64,000 nucleotides of DNA from positions 1,668,321 to 1,732,320 of the forward strand of contig NZ_CP012200.1 in assembly GCF_001484685.1 (NCBI RefSeq), read 5' to 3'. How positions within the stretch are numbered: the stretch's first letter is position 1; every line of letters begins with the position of its first letter. Under the pieces are notes generated by a model. It made no database searches. It was not told the DNA's origin and saw only the letters and a list, made by a program, of their open reading frames with translations. The position numbers and the translations under genes were made by a program. Positions 45,191 to 53,790 of the stretch are shown here, in pieces. This DNA comes from Thermococcus sp. 2319x1. GTDB lineage: Archaea > Methanobacteriota_B > Thermococci > Thermococcales > Thermococcaceae.

Positions 45191-45934
45191 TCAAGGCTGG
45201 AGAGTTCCAGCGTAGACCTGCCACACGAGTATGGTCTTCGAGACGAGGCTCAGTATTATGTATACCTTCTCGCCGTGGAGATAGTCCGCCCATTTGCCCC
45301 ACTTCTTGTACTGGAGTACCATGTTGAGCGGGAAGAGGTTGAAGAACACCGCTATGCTGACGAATATCCATATCACGAAGCCCGGCGGGTTTGAGCGGAG
45401 AATTGTCATGAATATCACTACCCACGGCATTATCCCCGTGAAGGAACCGAAGATGAAGGGACTCCAGTTAACCTTCTCGGTGTACTGGTTGAGGAGCTCC
45501 ATGAGGTAGCCGAAGAATATCATGGCCGCGTTGATTGAGAAGATGAGAATCAAAGCTCCTATGTCCGAGATGCCGACGAGGAGGGCTATGATGACCACCA
45601 TGATTGAGGAGGTCACCGAGTACTCGGCCCAGCGGTAGGGGTTGATGCCCTTCGAGAGGTTCCTCCTGTAGGAATCAAAGAGCACCGTTGAAACCGCGAG
45701 ATGGGCCAAAGCCGTTAGGAACGGGAAGAGGGCTATGAGATACACCAGCTTGACCTCAAAGAGGTTCTCCGTTACCGTTAGGAGGTTCCTAGTGGCCTCG
45801 TCAAACTTAAGGTAGTTTCGGGTTACGGTAACGGCGAAATCGCTGGAAAGCAGGAGTATGAGAACACCCTGTATCAGGTGAAACACTCCCGCTATCATGT
45901 TGAGCCTTTTCAGCGACCTAAACTTGTCATCCAT
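45191..45934 (-). CDS. heliorhodopsin
   Basis: A 247-residue seven-helix protein matching heliorhodopsins, the inverted-topology retinal proteins. Diagnostic segments are IAGVFHLIQGVLILLLSS, NPYRWAEYSVTSSIMVVIIA (E104, counterpart of counterion E107 in HeR 48C12), FGYLMELLNQ, NWSPFIFGSFTGIMPWV, and LSLVSKTILVWQVYAGTL with K233, the expected retinal Schiff-base lysine. Numbering uses ATG at 45934 (AGGTGATGTAC upstream). Heliorhodopsins are proposed light sensors or regulators rather than pumps. It lies between an SDR gene and a broken Rieske oxygenase on the same strand. No carotenoid or retinal synthesis gene is obvious here. Confidence 0.93.
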   Translation of the reverse strand: MDDKFRSLKRLNMIAGVFHLIQGVLILLLSSDFAVTVTRNYLKFDEATRNLLTVTENLFEVKLVYLIALFPFLTALAHLAVSTVLFDSYRRNLSKGINPYRWAEYSVTSSIMVVIIALLVGISDIGALILIFSINAAMIFFGYLMELLNQYTEKVNWSPFIFGSFTGIMPWVVIFMTILRSNPPGFVIWIFVSIAVFFNLFPLNMVLQYKKWGKWADYLHGEKVYIILSLVSKTILVWQVYAGTLQP

Positions 45935-45990
45935 GTACATCACCTAACTATCTGGTACGACAATGGTGTATTTATAGTTTTTCCAGCTTA

Positions 45991-46773
45991 TCACTCCGCG
46001 TAGATCATCTTGACCGTCATTCCGCCGTCAACGACGAAGTTAACGCCCGTTATAAAGCCGGCCTTTTCATTATCGGCCAAAAAAGCACATATGTGGGCTA
46101 TGTCCATTGGCTCTCCAACCCTTCCAGCCGGGTGCTGCTCGTGGTCTATGGGTCTAAGATTTGGCTCGGAGCGCAGTTTTGACTTCTTCCAGCGCGACGT
46201 CTCTATCCAGCCCGGGCTTACGGCCACCACCCTGATTCGATACTTCGCGAGGCTTATAGCTAAGGAGTGCGTTAATGCCAGAAGGCCACCTTTGGAAGCG
46301 GAATATGGCTCCGTGTCCGGCTCGGACATTAAAGCCCTTGTGCTCGCGATGTTGATGATAACTCCCCCTCCGCGCTTTATCATCTCCTCTGCTGCATAGC
46401 GCGAGCATATGTATGGCCCGGTAAGGTTCACCCTTATTACCCTCTCCCACTCTTCGAGCGTTCTTTCAAAAATACTCTTGACGGACATTATCGCTGCATT
46501 GTTGACGAGTATGTCAACTCCCCCGTAGAGCTCGACGGTTTTTTTGATCATGTTCTTTACCGACTCCTCGTCGGCAACATCTGTCTTTATGAAGGTCACC
46601 TCAAGGCCCCTCTCGCGGAGCATTGCCTCCCTTTCCTTTCCGGCTTCTTCGTCTATCTCCGCTATCACCACTTTCGCCCCGTTTTCGGCGAAAAGCTGGG
46701 CTATTGCCGCACCGATGCCCTGCCCCCCACCTGTAACGATTGCAACTTTATCCCTAAGGTTGTAGGTTGTCAT
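45991..46773 (-). CDS. short-chain dehydrogenase/reductase
   Basis: A 260-residue classical SDR. TGGGQGIGAAIAQLF is the NAD(P)-binding glycine motif, NNAA the structural motif, and S143-type Ser, YSASKGG (Tyr/Lys) the catalytic residues; AISLAKYRIRVVAVSPGWIET and VDGG follow. Acidic residue after strand 2 (VVIAEIDEEAG) favours NAD. Substrate unknown; sugar, alcohol or retinoid-type substrates are all seen in the family. It lies 18 bases after the second betaine-type binding protein and 56 before heliorhodopsin, so all may share one message. Confidence 0.9.
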   Translation of the reverse strand: MTTYNLRDKVAIVTGGGQGIGAAIAQLFAENGAKVVIAEIDEEAGKEREAMLRERGLEVTFIKTDVADEESVKNMIKKTVELYGGVDILVNNAAIMSVKSIFERTLEEWERVIRVNLTGPYICSRYAAEEMIKRGGGVIINIASTRALMSEPDTEPYSASKGGLLALTHSLAISLAKYRIRVVAVSPGWIETSRWKKSKLRSEPNLRPIDHEQHPAGRVGEPMDIAHICAFLADNEKAGFITGVNFVVDGGMTVKMIYAE

Positions 46774-46791
46774 TACAAATCCCCCCAGCGT

Positions 46792-47586
46792 TTAAACACC
46801 GAGACTGACCAGAAATTCCTCCGCTATGTCCTCTTCCTTCTTTCCTCCGAAGTCAAGCATGTGGTTGAGCCTCCTCATAGTTTCGGTGCTTATCCTGCCT
46901 TCCAGCGCCTTCAACGCCTTCACTGCTCCCTTGGGAAGCCCTCTGGCTATTATGATGGCCTCGTAGGGCGGTATGGCCTTTTTATCGTCCTCAAGGAGAG
47001 CAAGCCTGTAGGCGTCAACCCTCGCATCGGTTGTGAAGGCCGTGATCACATCTACTTCGCCCTTCGATATGGCTTCATACATCTCCCGGGGCATAAGGGG
47101 CTTTATCTTCCCGAACTCAAGGCCGTAAACTTCTCTAAGCCTCGGCAAACCATCGGGCCTCTCGATGTAGGGGGCGGGACAGGCGAAGGTGAGGCTTTTC
47201 GATATCCTCGCGAGGTCGCTTATCCTCTTCAGCCCTTCACCCTCCGCCAGCTCTTTCTTTACCGCGAGCGCAAAGTCGTTCCTGAAGCCGAGCCTCGCGA
47301 TTACCTCTATTCCCCTCTCTCTGAAGCCCTCTCTCACGGCTTCAAAGACTCTTTCCTCGTCCCACTCCTCCATTGGCGGGAGCTTAAGAAGGGCGTTGTA
47401 AGCCGTTCCTGTGTATTCCACATAGATGTTTATCTCCCCCTTTTCAAGCGCCTCGATGTTTGCCTCCAGCCTCGGTTCGCTCACCCTCACCTCGTACTCA
47501 AAGCCTTCCCTTTTCAGGAGCTTTCCGATCACATGGGCGAGGATTCTCTGCTCGTTGAAGGGCTTTGCCCCTATAACAATCCTCAC
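46792..47586 (-). CDS. OpuAC/ProX-type binding protein lacking a signal peptide
   Basis: About 264 residues of a glycine betaine/choline/carnitine-type substrate-binding protein: [60 protein letters not shown]-like region and VITAFTTDARVDAYRLALLEDD. It closely parallels the lipoprotein at 49951 but begins directly at the mature domain with no signal or lipobox. GTG at 47586 follows GGAGGTG; GTG at 47595 adds nine polar residues only. It could be a cytoplasmic ligand sensor or a truncated paralogue. Confidence 0.85.
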   Translation of the reverse strand: MRIVIGAKPFNEQRILAHVIGKLLKREGFEYEVRVSEPRLEANIEALEKGEINIYVEYTGTAYNALLKLPPMEEWDEERVFEAVREGFRERGIEVIARLGFRNDFALAVKKELAEGEGLKRISDLARISKSLTFACPAPYIERPDGLPRLREVYGLEFGKIKPLMPREMYEAISKGEVDVITAFTTDARVDAYRLALLEDDKKAIPPYEAIIIARGLPKGAVKALKALEGRISTETMRRLNHMLDFGGKKEEDIAEEFLVSLGV

Positions 47587-47587
47587 A

Positions 47588-48205
47588 TCACCCACCTCCT
47601 ATTCCCTTTGGAGTAACCCTCTTTTCGAGGTAGGAAAAGCTGATATCAATAAACACCGCCATCATTATGGCCGGGATCGAGCCGGCAAGGATTTTGTCCG
47701 TGTTGAAGCTGGCCAAGCCCTCAAAGACCAGACTCCCCAGCCCCCCTGAGCCGATTATAGCCGTCAATATCGCTATCGAGTTGGCCAGAACAGCGGCGAA
47801 CTTTATCCCCGCGAACATCGCTGGATAAGCATGTGGAAAGCGGACGTACCTTATGATCTCCCACTCAGTGAGCCCAATTCCCCGGGCAGCGTCTATCATC
47901 GCTTCATCCACTTCACTAAGCCCCACGTAGGTGTTCTTGACTATGGGGAGAAGTGCCCGGAGGAATATTGCGAAAACCGCGGGAGTGAAGCCTATCCCGA
48001 GGAGGGGAACCACTATGGCAACAACGGCAAAGCTCGGTATAGCCTGGACAAGGTTGGCGAAGCCGGTTATAAATGAGGCTAACCTTTTGCTCTTGAGTGA
48101 GAGTATAGCTAAGGGTATCCCAACCGCTATGCTCAGGAAGAGGGAAGCATAAGTCAAAACGAGGTGCTCCCCAAAGGCCCCAAGAACCCTTTCAACGCCT
48201 ACCAT
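47588..48205 (-). CDS. betaine/choline-type ABC permease
   Basis: A 205-residue inner-membrane permease of the OpuB/ProW class with five or six helices. The EAA-type loop LPIVKNTYVGLSEVDEAMIDAARGIGLTEWEIIRYVRFPHA contacts the ATPase. It overlaps the upstream permease by 14 bases. Two different permeases suggest a heterodimeric channel. Confidence 0.92.
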   Translation of the reverse strand: MVGVERVLGAFGEHLVLTYASLFLSIAVGIPLAILSLKSKRLASFITGFANLVQAIPSFAVVAIVVPLLGIGFTPAVFAIFLRALLPIVKNTYVGLSEVDEAMIDAARGIGLTEWEIIRYVRFPHAYPAMFAGIKFAAVLANSIAILTAIIGSGGLGSLVFEGLASFNTDKILAGSIPAIMMAVFIDISFSYLEKRVTPKGIGGG

Positions 48206-48821
48206 AGCGATCCCTCAGATAGCGTTCTATCAATGCAGCAACCCCATCCAGTATTAATGCAAGAATCCCAACCCACAAACCGGTGACTATGATTATGTTC
48301 CTATCATAGAGATGTATGCCCGTCTGTATCGGCGCCCCAAGGCCGCCGGCCGCTATAAGGCCACCGAGTGTAACGACGCCCATGGTAAAAACAACCGCTA
48401 TCCTTATTCCTGCGGCTATGAGCGGTAAAGCCAGGGGAAAGCGGACCTTAAGGAGTATCTCCATCTCACTCAGCCCTATCGCTTCGGCCACCTCGATGTA
48501 GCTCCTCTCAACGCTCGTCAGCCCGGTATAGGTGTTCCTCGCTATGGGGAGGATGGAATAGAGAACGGAAGCCGCTATGGTGGGCTTCTCCCCGAGGCCG
48601 AGGAGGGGAAGGAGAAGGACGAGGAGTGCGAGCGTTGGCACCGTCTCAAGGATGTTCAGGACGTTGAACGCTATTGGAGCCAGCTTCGGCCGCCTGTAGA
48701 GCACAAAACCTAAAGAGATGCCAATAACGAGGGCCAGACCCAGCGCTATTCCGAACATGCGGAGGTGCTCAAGCGTTCTTTGGGTGAGGTTCTGGCTCTC
48801 CCATACCCATCTAATGTCCAT
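48192..48821 (-). CDS. betaine/choline-type ABC permease
   Basis: A 209-residue permease paralogous to the next gene: LPIARNTYTGLTSVERSYIEVAEAIGLSEMEILLKVRFPLALPLI is its EAA loop. Helices are clear at about 18-40, 50-75, 145-165 and 175-200. It starts 9 bases after the ATPase stop. Confidence 0.92.
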   Translation of the reverse strand: MDIRWVWESQNLTQRTLEHLRMFGIALGLALVIGISLGFVLYRRPKLAPIAFNVLNILETVPTLALLVLLLPLLGLGEKPTIAASVLYSILPIARNTYTGLTSVERSYIEVAEAIGLSEMEILLKVRFPLALPLIAAGIRIAVVFTMGVVTLGGLIAAGGLGAPIQTGIHLYDRNIIIVTGLWVGILALILDGVAALIERYLRDRYGRR

Positions 48822-48830
48822 TGGAGACCC

Positions 48831-49925
48831 TCACAAGAGCTTTAAAAGAACTTCATTAGCAAGTAAAATGCCAATGGGCTTTTCCCTCTCAACTACAACT
48901 CCAAGAAAGGCATTCCTGCGTTTCATCTCAGCCAGGGCGGAAGCGAGTGAATCACCGGGAGAAAATACAAGGGGCTCCATGAGAGCTTCCTCTAAATCCT
49001 GCGACTTTAATAGAGATTTTAAATCCGTAACCCCTTTAAGTGCCCCTTTTTCCACCATAACTGCAAATTCAAGGTTTCTATCTTTCATCCACTGGAGCAA
49101 CTCGTCCTTTCTCTGCACTTCCACCGTGTATTTCCCGGCATCCACCATGAGGTCTTTCACCTTCAGGGTGTCGAGATGCTTGAACTTCTTGTCCGCATTA
49201 ACTAACTTAGCGACGAACTCATCCGCTGGATTGAGGACGAGCTCATCAGGATAGCCGATCTGGATGAGCTTTCCGTCTCTCATTATCGCTATTCTATCCC
49301 CGAGCTTGAAGGCCTCCTCTATGTCGTGGGTTACGAAAACAATGGTCCTCCCGAGAACTTCTTTTATTCTCAAGAACTCTTCCTGAAGTTGTTTCCTCAA
49401 GATTGGATCTAAAGCGCCGAAGGGCTCATCCATCAACAGAAGAGGGGGGTTTAGAGCGAGGGCCCTCGCGAGGCCAACCCTCTGCTGTTGACCACCGCTT
49501 AGCTGGTGAGGATAACGAGTGGCGAAGTCTTCAGGAAGGGCCACAAGGTTCAAGAGCTCTTTAACCCTCTTATCAATCTCTTCCTCACTCCGGCCCTCCA
49601 GTTTCAAAAGAAGCCCTATGTTATCTCTCACGGTCATGTGGGGAAAGAGTCCTATCTGCTGGATAACGTAACCAATGCTCCTCCTGAGTTTTACAACATC
49701 AAACTCCCCAATGTTTCGCCCATTGATAAAAATCTCCCCCTCATCTGGCTCCACAAGGCGGTTTATAGTTCGCAGAAGAGTGGTTTTGCCGGAGCCGCTT
49801 GGCCCTATGAGTATTAAAAGCTCACCGCCTATGATCTCGAGATTGACATGATCGACAGCCGTGAAATCTCCGTATCTTTTTGTAACATCTCTGAGCTCGA
49901 CGGTTTCTATTCTTTCGAAGAGCAT
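48831..49925 (-). CDS. betaine/choline-type ABC transporter ATPase
   Basis: About 364 residues. Walker A GPSGSGKTTLLRTINRL, Q-loop VIQQIGLFPHMTV, signature LSGGQQQRVGLARALALNPPLLLMDEP with Walker B, and FVTHDIEEAFKLGDR H-loop are intact. The C-terminal part (about 245-364) has the CBS-type regulatory pair known from OpuA, which senses ionic strength. ATG at 49925 with GGTGATTGAA is preferred to upstream in-frame starts. Confidence 0.94.
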   Translation of the reverse strand: MLFERIETVELRDVTKRYGDFTAVDHVNLEIIGGELLILIGPSGSGKTTLLRTINRLVEPDEGEIFINGRNIGEFDVVKLRRSIGYVIQQIGLFPHMTVRDNIGLLLKLEGRSEEEIDKRVKELLNLVALPEDFATRYPHQLSGGQQQRVGLARALALNPPLLLMDEPFGALDPILRKQLQEEFLRIKEVLGRTIVFVTHDIEEAFKLGDRIAIMRDGKLIQIGYPDELVLNPADEFVAKLVNADKKFKHLDTLKVKDLMVDAGKYTVEVQRKDELLQWMKDRNLEFAVMVEKGALKGVTDLKSLLKSQDLEEALMEPLVFSPGDSLASALAEMKRRNAFLGVVVEREKPIGILLANEVLLKLL

Positions 49926-49950
49926 TTCAATCACCATAAAGAAAAAGGAA

Positions 49951-50853
49951 TCAGCCCTTAAGGAGGCCTTTCTCAATTAAAAACTCCCCCGCTATTTCCC
50001 TCGCATCCTTCTTTTCTACGTCGTACTGGTAGTTTAGAGCGCGCATGGTGTCGGTGTCAATGAGCCCCCCGAGCTTCTTGAGGACCTCCACTACTTCCGG
50101 ATATTTGTCGGCGAACTCCTTCTTTATTAAAATCACGGCATCGTAAGGGGGTAGAGCTCCTTTATCGTCCTCGAGGATTTTGAGGCCGAATAAGTCAACC
50201 CTCGCATCGGTCGTGTACGCTGAAATCGCATCAACCTGTCCGTTCTTTATTGCCTCGTACATAAGCGTTGGCTCCATCTGCTTTACTTCCCCAAAGGTGA
50301 AGCCGTAGACCTCCTTAATCCTCGGCAGGCCGTCCGGTCTCGTTGCGAACTCCGGGTCGGTTCCTAATGTCATCTCAGGTGCGTATGGAGCAAGATCACT
50401 GAGTTTTTCTAAGTTGTTCTTCTCTGCAAATTCTTTCTTAACGGCTATCGCGTAGTCATCCCTAAAGCCGAGCTTTACGAGGGTTAGAATACCATCGCGC
50501 TTTAACATCTCCTCCTTGCTCCTCTCATAGACGTAGTCGGGGTCCCACTTTTCAGGAGGCTCAAGCTTTAGGATGTTGTTGTAGGCTGTTCCGGTATATT
50601 CTACATAGACGTGAATCTGGCCCCGTTTTAACGCCTCGTAGTTGACGAGGGTTCCGCCGAGACCCTCCTTAACCTCTGCCTTGAAGCCGTTCTCCTGAAG
50701 GAGAAGAGCTATCATGTGGGCTAAGATGTACTGCTCGTTAAAGGGCTTGGAACCTATCACTATAGTGGGAACCTCCTCCTTCTGGCCGATGCAACCGCTT
50801 AAAAAAGCGACTACAATCAAACCAGCTAAAGCCAATGCACCAATTCTGTTCAT
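49951..50853 (-). CDS. betaine/choline-type substrate-binding lipoprotein
   Basis: A 300-residue binding protein with signal [15 protein letters not shown], a lipobox Cys that anchors it outside. The mature part has [58 protein letters not shown] and [22 protein letters not shown] as in OpuAC/ProX/OsmX. First gene of the transporter operon. Compatible solute or choline are likely ligands. Confidence 0.92.
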   Translation of the reverse strand: MNRIGALALAGLIVVAFLSGCIGQKEEVPTIVIGSKPFNEQYILAHMIALLLQENGFKAEVKEGLGGTLVNYEALKRGQIHVYVEYTGTAYNNILKLEPPEKWDPDYVYERSKEEMLKRDGILTLVKLGFRDDYAIAVKKEFAEKNNLEKLSDLAPYAPEMTLGTDPEFATRPDGLPRIKEVYGFTFGEVKQMEPTLMYEAIKNGQVDAISAYTTDARVDLFGLKILEDDKGALPPYDAVILIKKEFADKYPEVVEVLKKLGGLIDTDTMRALNYQYDVEKKDAREIAGEFLIEKGLLKG

Positions 50854-50932
50854 CCTTACACACCGATATTTAATTGTTCGGTCTCTCTAATAAAGTTTTC
50901 GAAAAATTAAAAACAAAAGTACAGAATTCGAA

Positions 50933-51742
50933 CTAACCGAGCATTGAGTCAAGGAAAAGCATTACATAAAAGCCCAAAAAGAAGCCTGCAGTTACCAAAA
51001 GTTCATTCTCTTCGTGTTTGTAAATCTCCGGAATCATCTCCTTCACGGTAACGTAGAGCATAGCTCCACCGGCAAGTCCGAGACCATAGGGGAGCAAACC
51101 ATGGAATATGGTGAAGAAAAACGCCCCCACAAGAACCATGACCCATTCCGCAACTCCACTTAGAGCACCCATCAGAATGGGCTGAAACCTTTTCTTTTGA
51201 AGGGTCGCAAGGGGCAATGAAACAACTGTCCCCTCGGGGAAGTCCTGTATACCAATGGCTATTGCCGTCACAACTCCTGTCTTTAGGTCAAACACAATGG
51301 AAGTCCCAACGGCCAGGCCTTCGGGAAGGTTGTGTATTATGACCGCCAATACTATCAGCCAAACGACCCTCAGCTTATCCTTAAGTTCTTCTGGTCCCTC
51401 GTAGCCCTTGACAAGGTGCTCATGAGGTACAAAGCGGTCGATAGCGTATATGAGGAGTATGCCGAGCAAAATCCCCACTCCAGCCGGTGTAAAGCCATCA
51501 GCAGCTTCAATCCCCGGGAGTATTAAACTCGTAAAGCTCGCAACGATCATTACTCCAGCGGCGAATGATAAGCTAAAGTCCATTCCCCAGTCAGGCATCC
51601 TATGGGATATTATCGCAAGTAGAGAGCCAAGAGTTGTCATTAAAGCCACAAAAAGACCCGCATAAAAAGCAACCATCATCAAGCTACCATTTGAAACCGC
51701 AAGAAGGTAAGTGCTCAGTGACGTTATGAAGTTCTCTAACAT
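50933..51742 (-). CDS. ZIP-family divalent metal transporter
   Basis: A 269-residue transporter with eight helices. The ZIP signature is complete: HNLPEGLAVGTSIVFDLK in helix IV and IGIQDFPEGTVVSLPLA in helix V. The His-rich loop of many ZIPs is reduced to VPHEH. It should import zinc, iron or manganese. A TTAGG-N4-CCTAA palindrome (51745-51758) abuts the ATG, so metal-dependent repression is very likely. Confidence 0.93.
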   Translation of the reverse strand: MLENFITSLSTYLLAVSNGSLMMVAFYAGLFVALMTTLGSLLAIISHRMPDWGMDFSLSFAAGVMIVASFTSLILPGIEAADGFTPAGVGILLGILLIYAIDRFVPHEHLVKGYEGPEELKDKLRVVWLIVLAVIIHNLPEGLAVGTSIVFDLKTGVVTAIAIGIQDFPEGTVVSLPLATLQKKRFQPILMGALSGVAEWVMVLVGAFFFTIFHGLLPYGLGLAGGAMLYVTVKEMIPEIYKHEENELLVTAGFFLGFYVMLFLDSMLG

Positions 51743-51744
51743 AA

Positions 51745-51758
51745 TTAGGTCACCCTAA
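51745..51758. promoter_or_regulatory. DtxR-like palindrome TTAGG-TCAC-CCTAA
   Basis: Exact motif placed between the TATA-like TTTATATATTTTC (minus strand, near 51775) and the ATG of the ZIP transporter, covering its ribosome site. A metal-loaded repressor here would block both transcription start and leader. Confidence 0.75.
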
Positions 51759-51800
51759 CTAAAAGTTAAGCGAAGAAAATATATAAAGTTTGTGGAAAAA

Positions 51801-53135
51801 TCAAACCGGGGTCACGTGACCCCACTTTTCTAATGCCCTTGCGAGCTCCTTGTGTGTCTTCGCGTACTCCTCCAAAGCAATTCCCTGCATTATGGCATCT
51901 ATAGCCTGCCTGACTGCCCTCGCTCCAGCGGCGGGTCCGTCAGGGTGACCGAGGGTTCCCCCGCCGAGCTGGAGGACAACGTCGGTTCCTAAAGCCTCTA
52001 TGACCGCTGGCAAGTTGCCCGGATGTAATCCACCGGAGCTGGTCGGGAATGCTGCTCTTATGCCGTAGAACTTCTGCTCAAGGTGGAAGACGTCGTTTTC
52101 ATCGGGCTTGTAATGGGTTTCCCTTAAGATTCTGGCGTTTTGAATAACGTCCCACTTGCCACCTTCGAGCTTTCCAGCACCAGCAGTTCCAACGTGGAGC
52201 TGGTCGATGCCTATTAACCTGTAGAGCTTAGCAAGGACGAACATTGAGATGCCGTGATATGGGTTCCTCGTGAAGGTAGCGTGCATCGCCCTGTGGCCGT
52301 GTATAGCGAGACCATAATCTTCAGCCAAATCCCTTATGTATTCCAGAGCACCCCAGCCGGTTATGACAACATCGACCATCGCGTGCTTGAGACCAAGGTC
52401 TGCAAGGAGCTCAAGTCTGGTTTCCATTTCCCTTATGTCCGCAGTAATGTTGGCGAACCACGTCTTCTTTTCCCCGGTTTCGTTCTCGACTTTTTCAATT
52501 ATTCTCGCCATTATCTCTGCTCTCTCCTCGAAGCGGTTGTACCACGGGCTTGTAAGATTTTCATCGTCCTTCATGTAGTCGGCACCGTTTGAAAGGAGCT
52601 CATAGGCAAGCTTCTCAAACTCCTCCGGTGAATAGCCGACCTTTGGCTTTGGAACCACACCGTAGAGGGGCCTATCTTTGATTTCAAGCATCTTTCTTAC
52701 TCCCTCTATACCAAAGGCAGGTCCGTTGAACTCTCTGATTATTTTCTCGGGCAGGTAGAGATCCTCAAGACGGAGCCCTTTCACTCTTTTCATTCCAAAG
52801 ACGTTTCCAGCAATGCTCGCAAGAAGTCCCGGTAAATTGGCTTCTTCAAAAGTGTGGAACGGATAGGCGATCTTAACTATCCAGCTGCCATCCCCCATGT
52901 CGTGGAAGTCGTAAGCTTTTGCAGATAGATCCGCCCACCTTTCCTCCTCATACCATGGATAGAGGGTAGTCCAGGTTCCGGTTGAGCTCTCCGCGGCAAC
53001 TCCTCCGGCCGCTTGCTCAATAGTGTATCCTTCAGCTGGAGTTATCCTAAAAACGGCTATGATATCCCTCTTCTTGCTGGGTTCATAGCCTTTGTCCACA
53101 TAGTAGTCATATATCTTGTCAAACTTTTCAGGCAT
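51801..53135 (-). CDS. rbcL: type III ribulose-bisphosphate carboxylase
   Basis: A 444-residue archaeal form III RuBisCO. GVVPKPKVGYSPEEF contains the catalytic lysine, GADYMKDDENLTSPWYNRF the carbamylated lysine with Asp-Asp-Glu metal ligands, and the GLHPGNLPAVIEALGTDVVLQLGGGTLGHPDG loop binds phosphate. In Thermococcales it works with AMP phosphorylase and ribose-1,5-bisphosphate isomerase to recycle AMP into 3-phosphoglycerate; these partners are not in the window. ATG at 53135 follows GGAGGTG. A metal-type palindrome lies 20 bases upstream. Confidence 0.97.
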   Translation of the reverse strand: MPEKFDKIYDYYVDKGYEPSKKRDIIAVFRITPAEGYTIEQAAGGVAAESSTGTWTTLYPWYEEERWADLSAKAYDFHDMGDGSWIVKIAYPFHTFEEANLPGLLASIAGNVFGMKRVKGLRLEDLYLPEKIIREFNGPAFGIEGVRKMLEIKDRPLYGVVPKPKVGYSPEEFEKLAYELLSNGADYMKDDENLTSPWYNRFEERAEIMARIIEKVENETGEKKTWFANITADIREMETRLELLADLGLKHAMVDVVITGWGALEYIRDLAEDYGLAIHGHRAMHATFTRNPYHGISMFVLAKLYRLIGIDQLHVGTAGAGKLEGGKWDVIQNARILRETHYKPDENDVFHLEQKFYGIRAAFPTSSGGLHPGNLPAVIEALGTDVVLQLGGGTLGHPDGPAAGARAVRQAIDAIMQGIALEEYAKTHKELARALEKWGHVTPV

Positions 53136-53155
53136 TTTTCGCACCTCCTTGTTCG

Positions 53156-53169
53156 TTAGGTTTTCCTAA
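53156..53169. promoter_or_regulatory. DtxR-like palindrome TTAGG-TTTT-CCTAA
   Basis: The extended form GTTAGG-TTTT-CCTAAC (53155-53170) is perfectly symmetric apart from the spacer. It lies just before the RuBisCO ribosome site, where it could act as operator. Confidence 0.65.
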
Positions 53170-53271
53170 CTATTAAGCCTTTCGCTTGGTGGTATAGAAA
53201 TAGAAAAGCGAAGGCTATTAAGCTTTTCCTGACAGTGTAGAGGAAACCAAAAGGAAACTTAATGAAGGGCT

Positions 53272-53790
53272 TCACGGCCCAACATGCATCATCTGGCTGT
53301 ACATTTCCCAGTCTAATAGGAGCTCGTATTCTGTTCTCAGGATAAAGTAGTGTGTATTTTCCATTGAAGCCAGATACCTGAGAAGGCCTTTCTTTGCATT
53401 GTCCTCCGTCATCTCTTCAAGCTTAGAATAGAATTCTTTGGCAATCCTCTCAGCTTCCATAGCCCATCTAATCAACTCAAGAATATCCTGAACGTTTTTG
53501 ATTTTCTCTGCAACGGGCTTTAACTCTGGCCCCACATGTTCCTTGGGGAACACTATTTCCTCTCCAGGGAACCACTGGGCGTAAAGCTTCCTTAAAAATT
53601 CCTCGTGCTTTTCCTCCTCTCCGGCAAGAAACTCCAGCTTTTTCCTTAAAGTCTCTATATCAACGTTTGCGGCCATGCTTTTGTAAAACTCCCTTGCCCC
53701 TATTTCCGCCTTTATGGCCATTCCCAAGAGCTCCTTCAGAGAGAACTCATTCACCTTTTCAAGGGGAATCCCCATGTCAATCTCCACCAT
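53272..53790 (-). CDS. rubrerythrin-like ferritin-fold protein
   Basis: A 172-residue two-repeat ferritin-like protein: LGMAIKAEIGAREFYKSMAAN with LAGEEEKHEEFLRKLY, then RWAMEAERIAKEFYSKLEEM with LASMENTHYFILRTEY. The diiron ligands are conserved. ATG at 53790 (GGGGTGG upstream) is chosen. It lies downstream of a 300-base stretch without a recognised gene, and near the superoxide reductase cluster. Confidence 0.85.
   Translation of the reverse strand: MVEIDMGIPLEKVNEFSLKELLGMAIKAEIGAREFYKSMAANVDIETLRKKLEFLAGEEEKHEEFLRKLYAQWFPGEEIVFPKEHVGPELKPVAEKIKNVQDILELIRWAMEAERIAKEFYSKLEEMTEDNAKKGLLRYLASMENTHYFILRTEYELLLDWEMYSQMMHVGP

Noticed and set aside
46861-47616. Long plus-strand open frame of 251 codons opposite the second binding protein
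   Set aside because: It is the antisense of a well-supported binding-protein gene in a G+C-rich region and has no motif.
48718-49254. Plus-strand open frame opposite the ABC ATPase
   Set aside because: Serine- and leucine-rich shadow of the true gene with no ribosome site.
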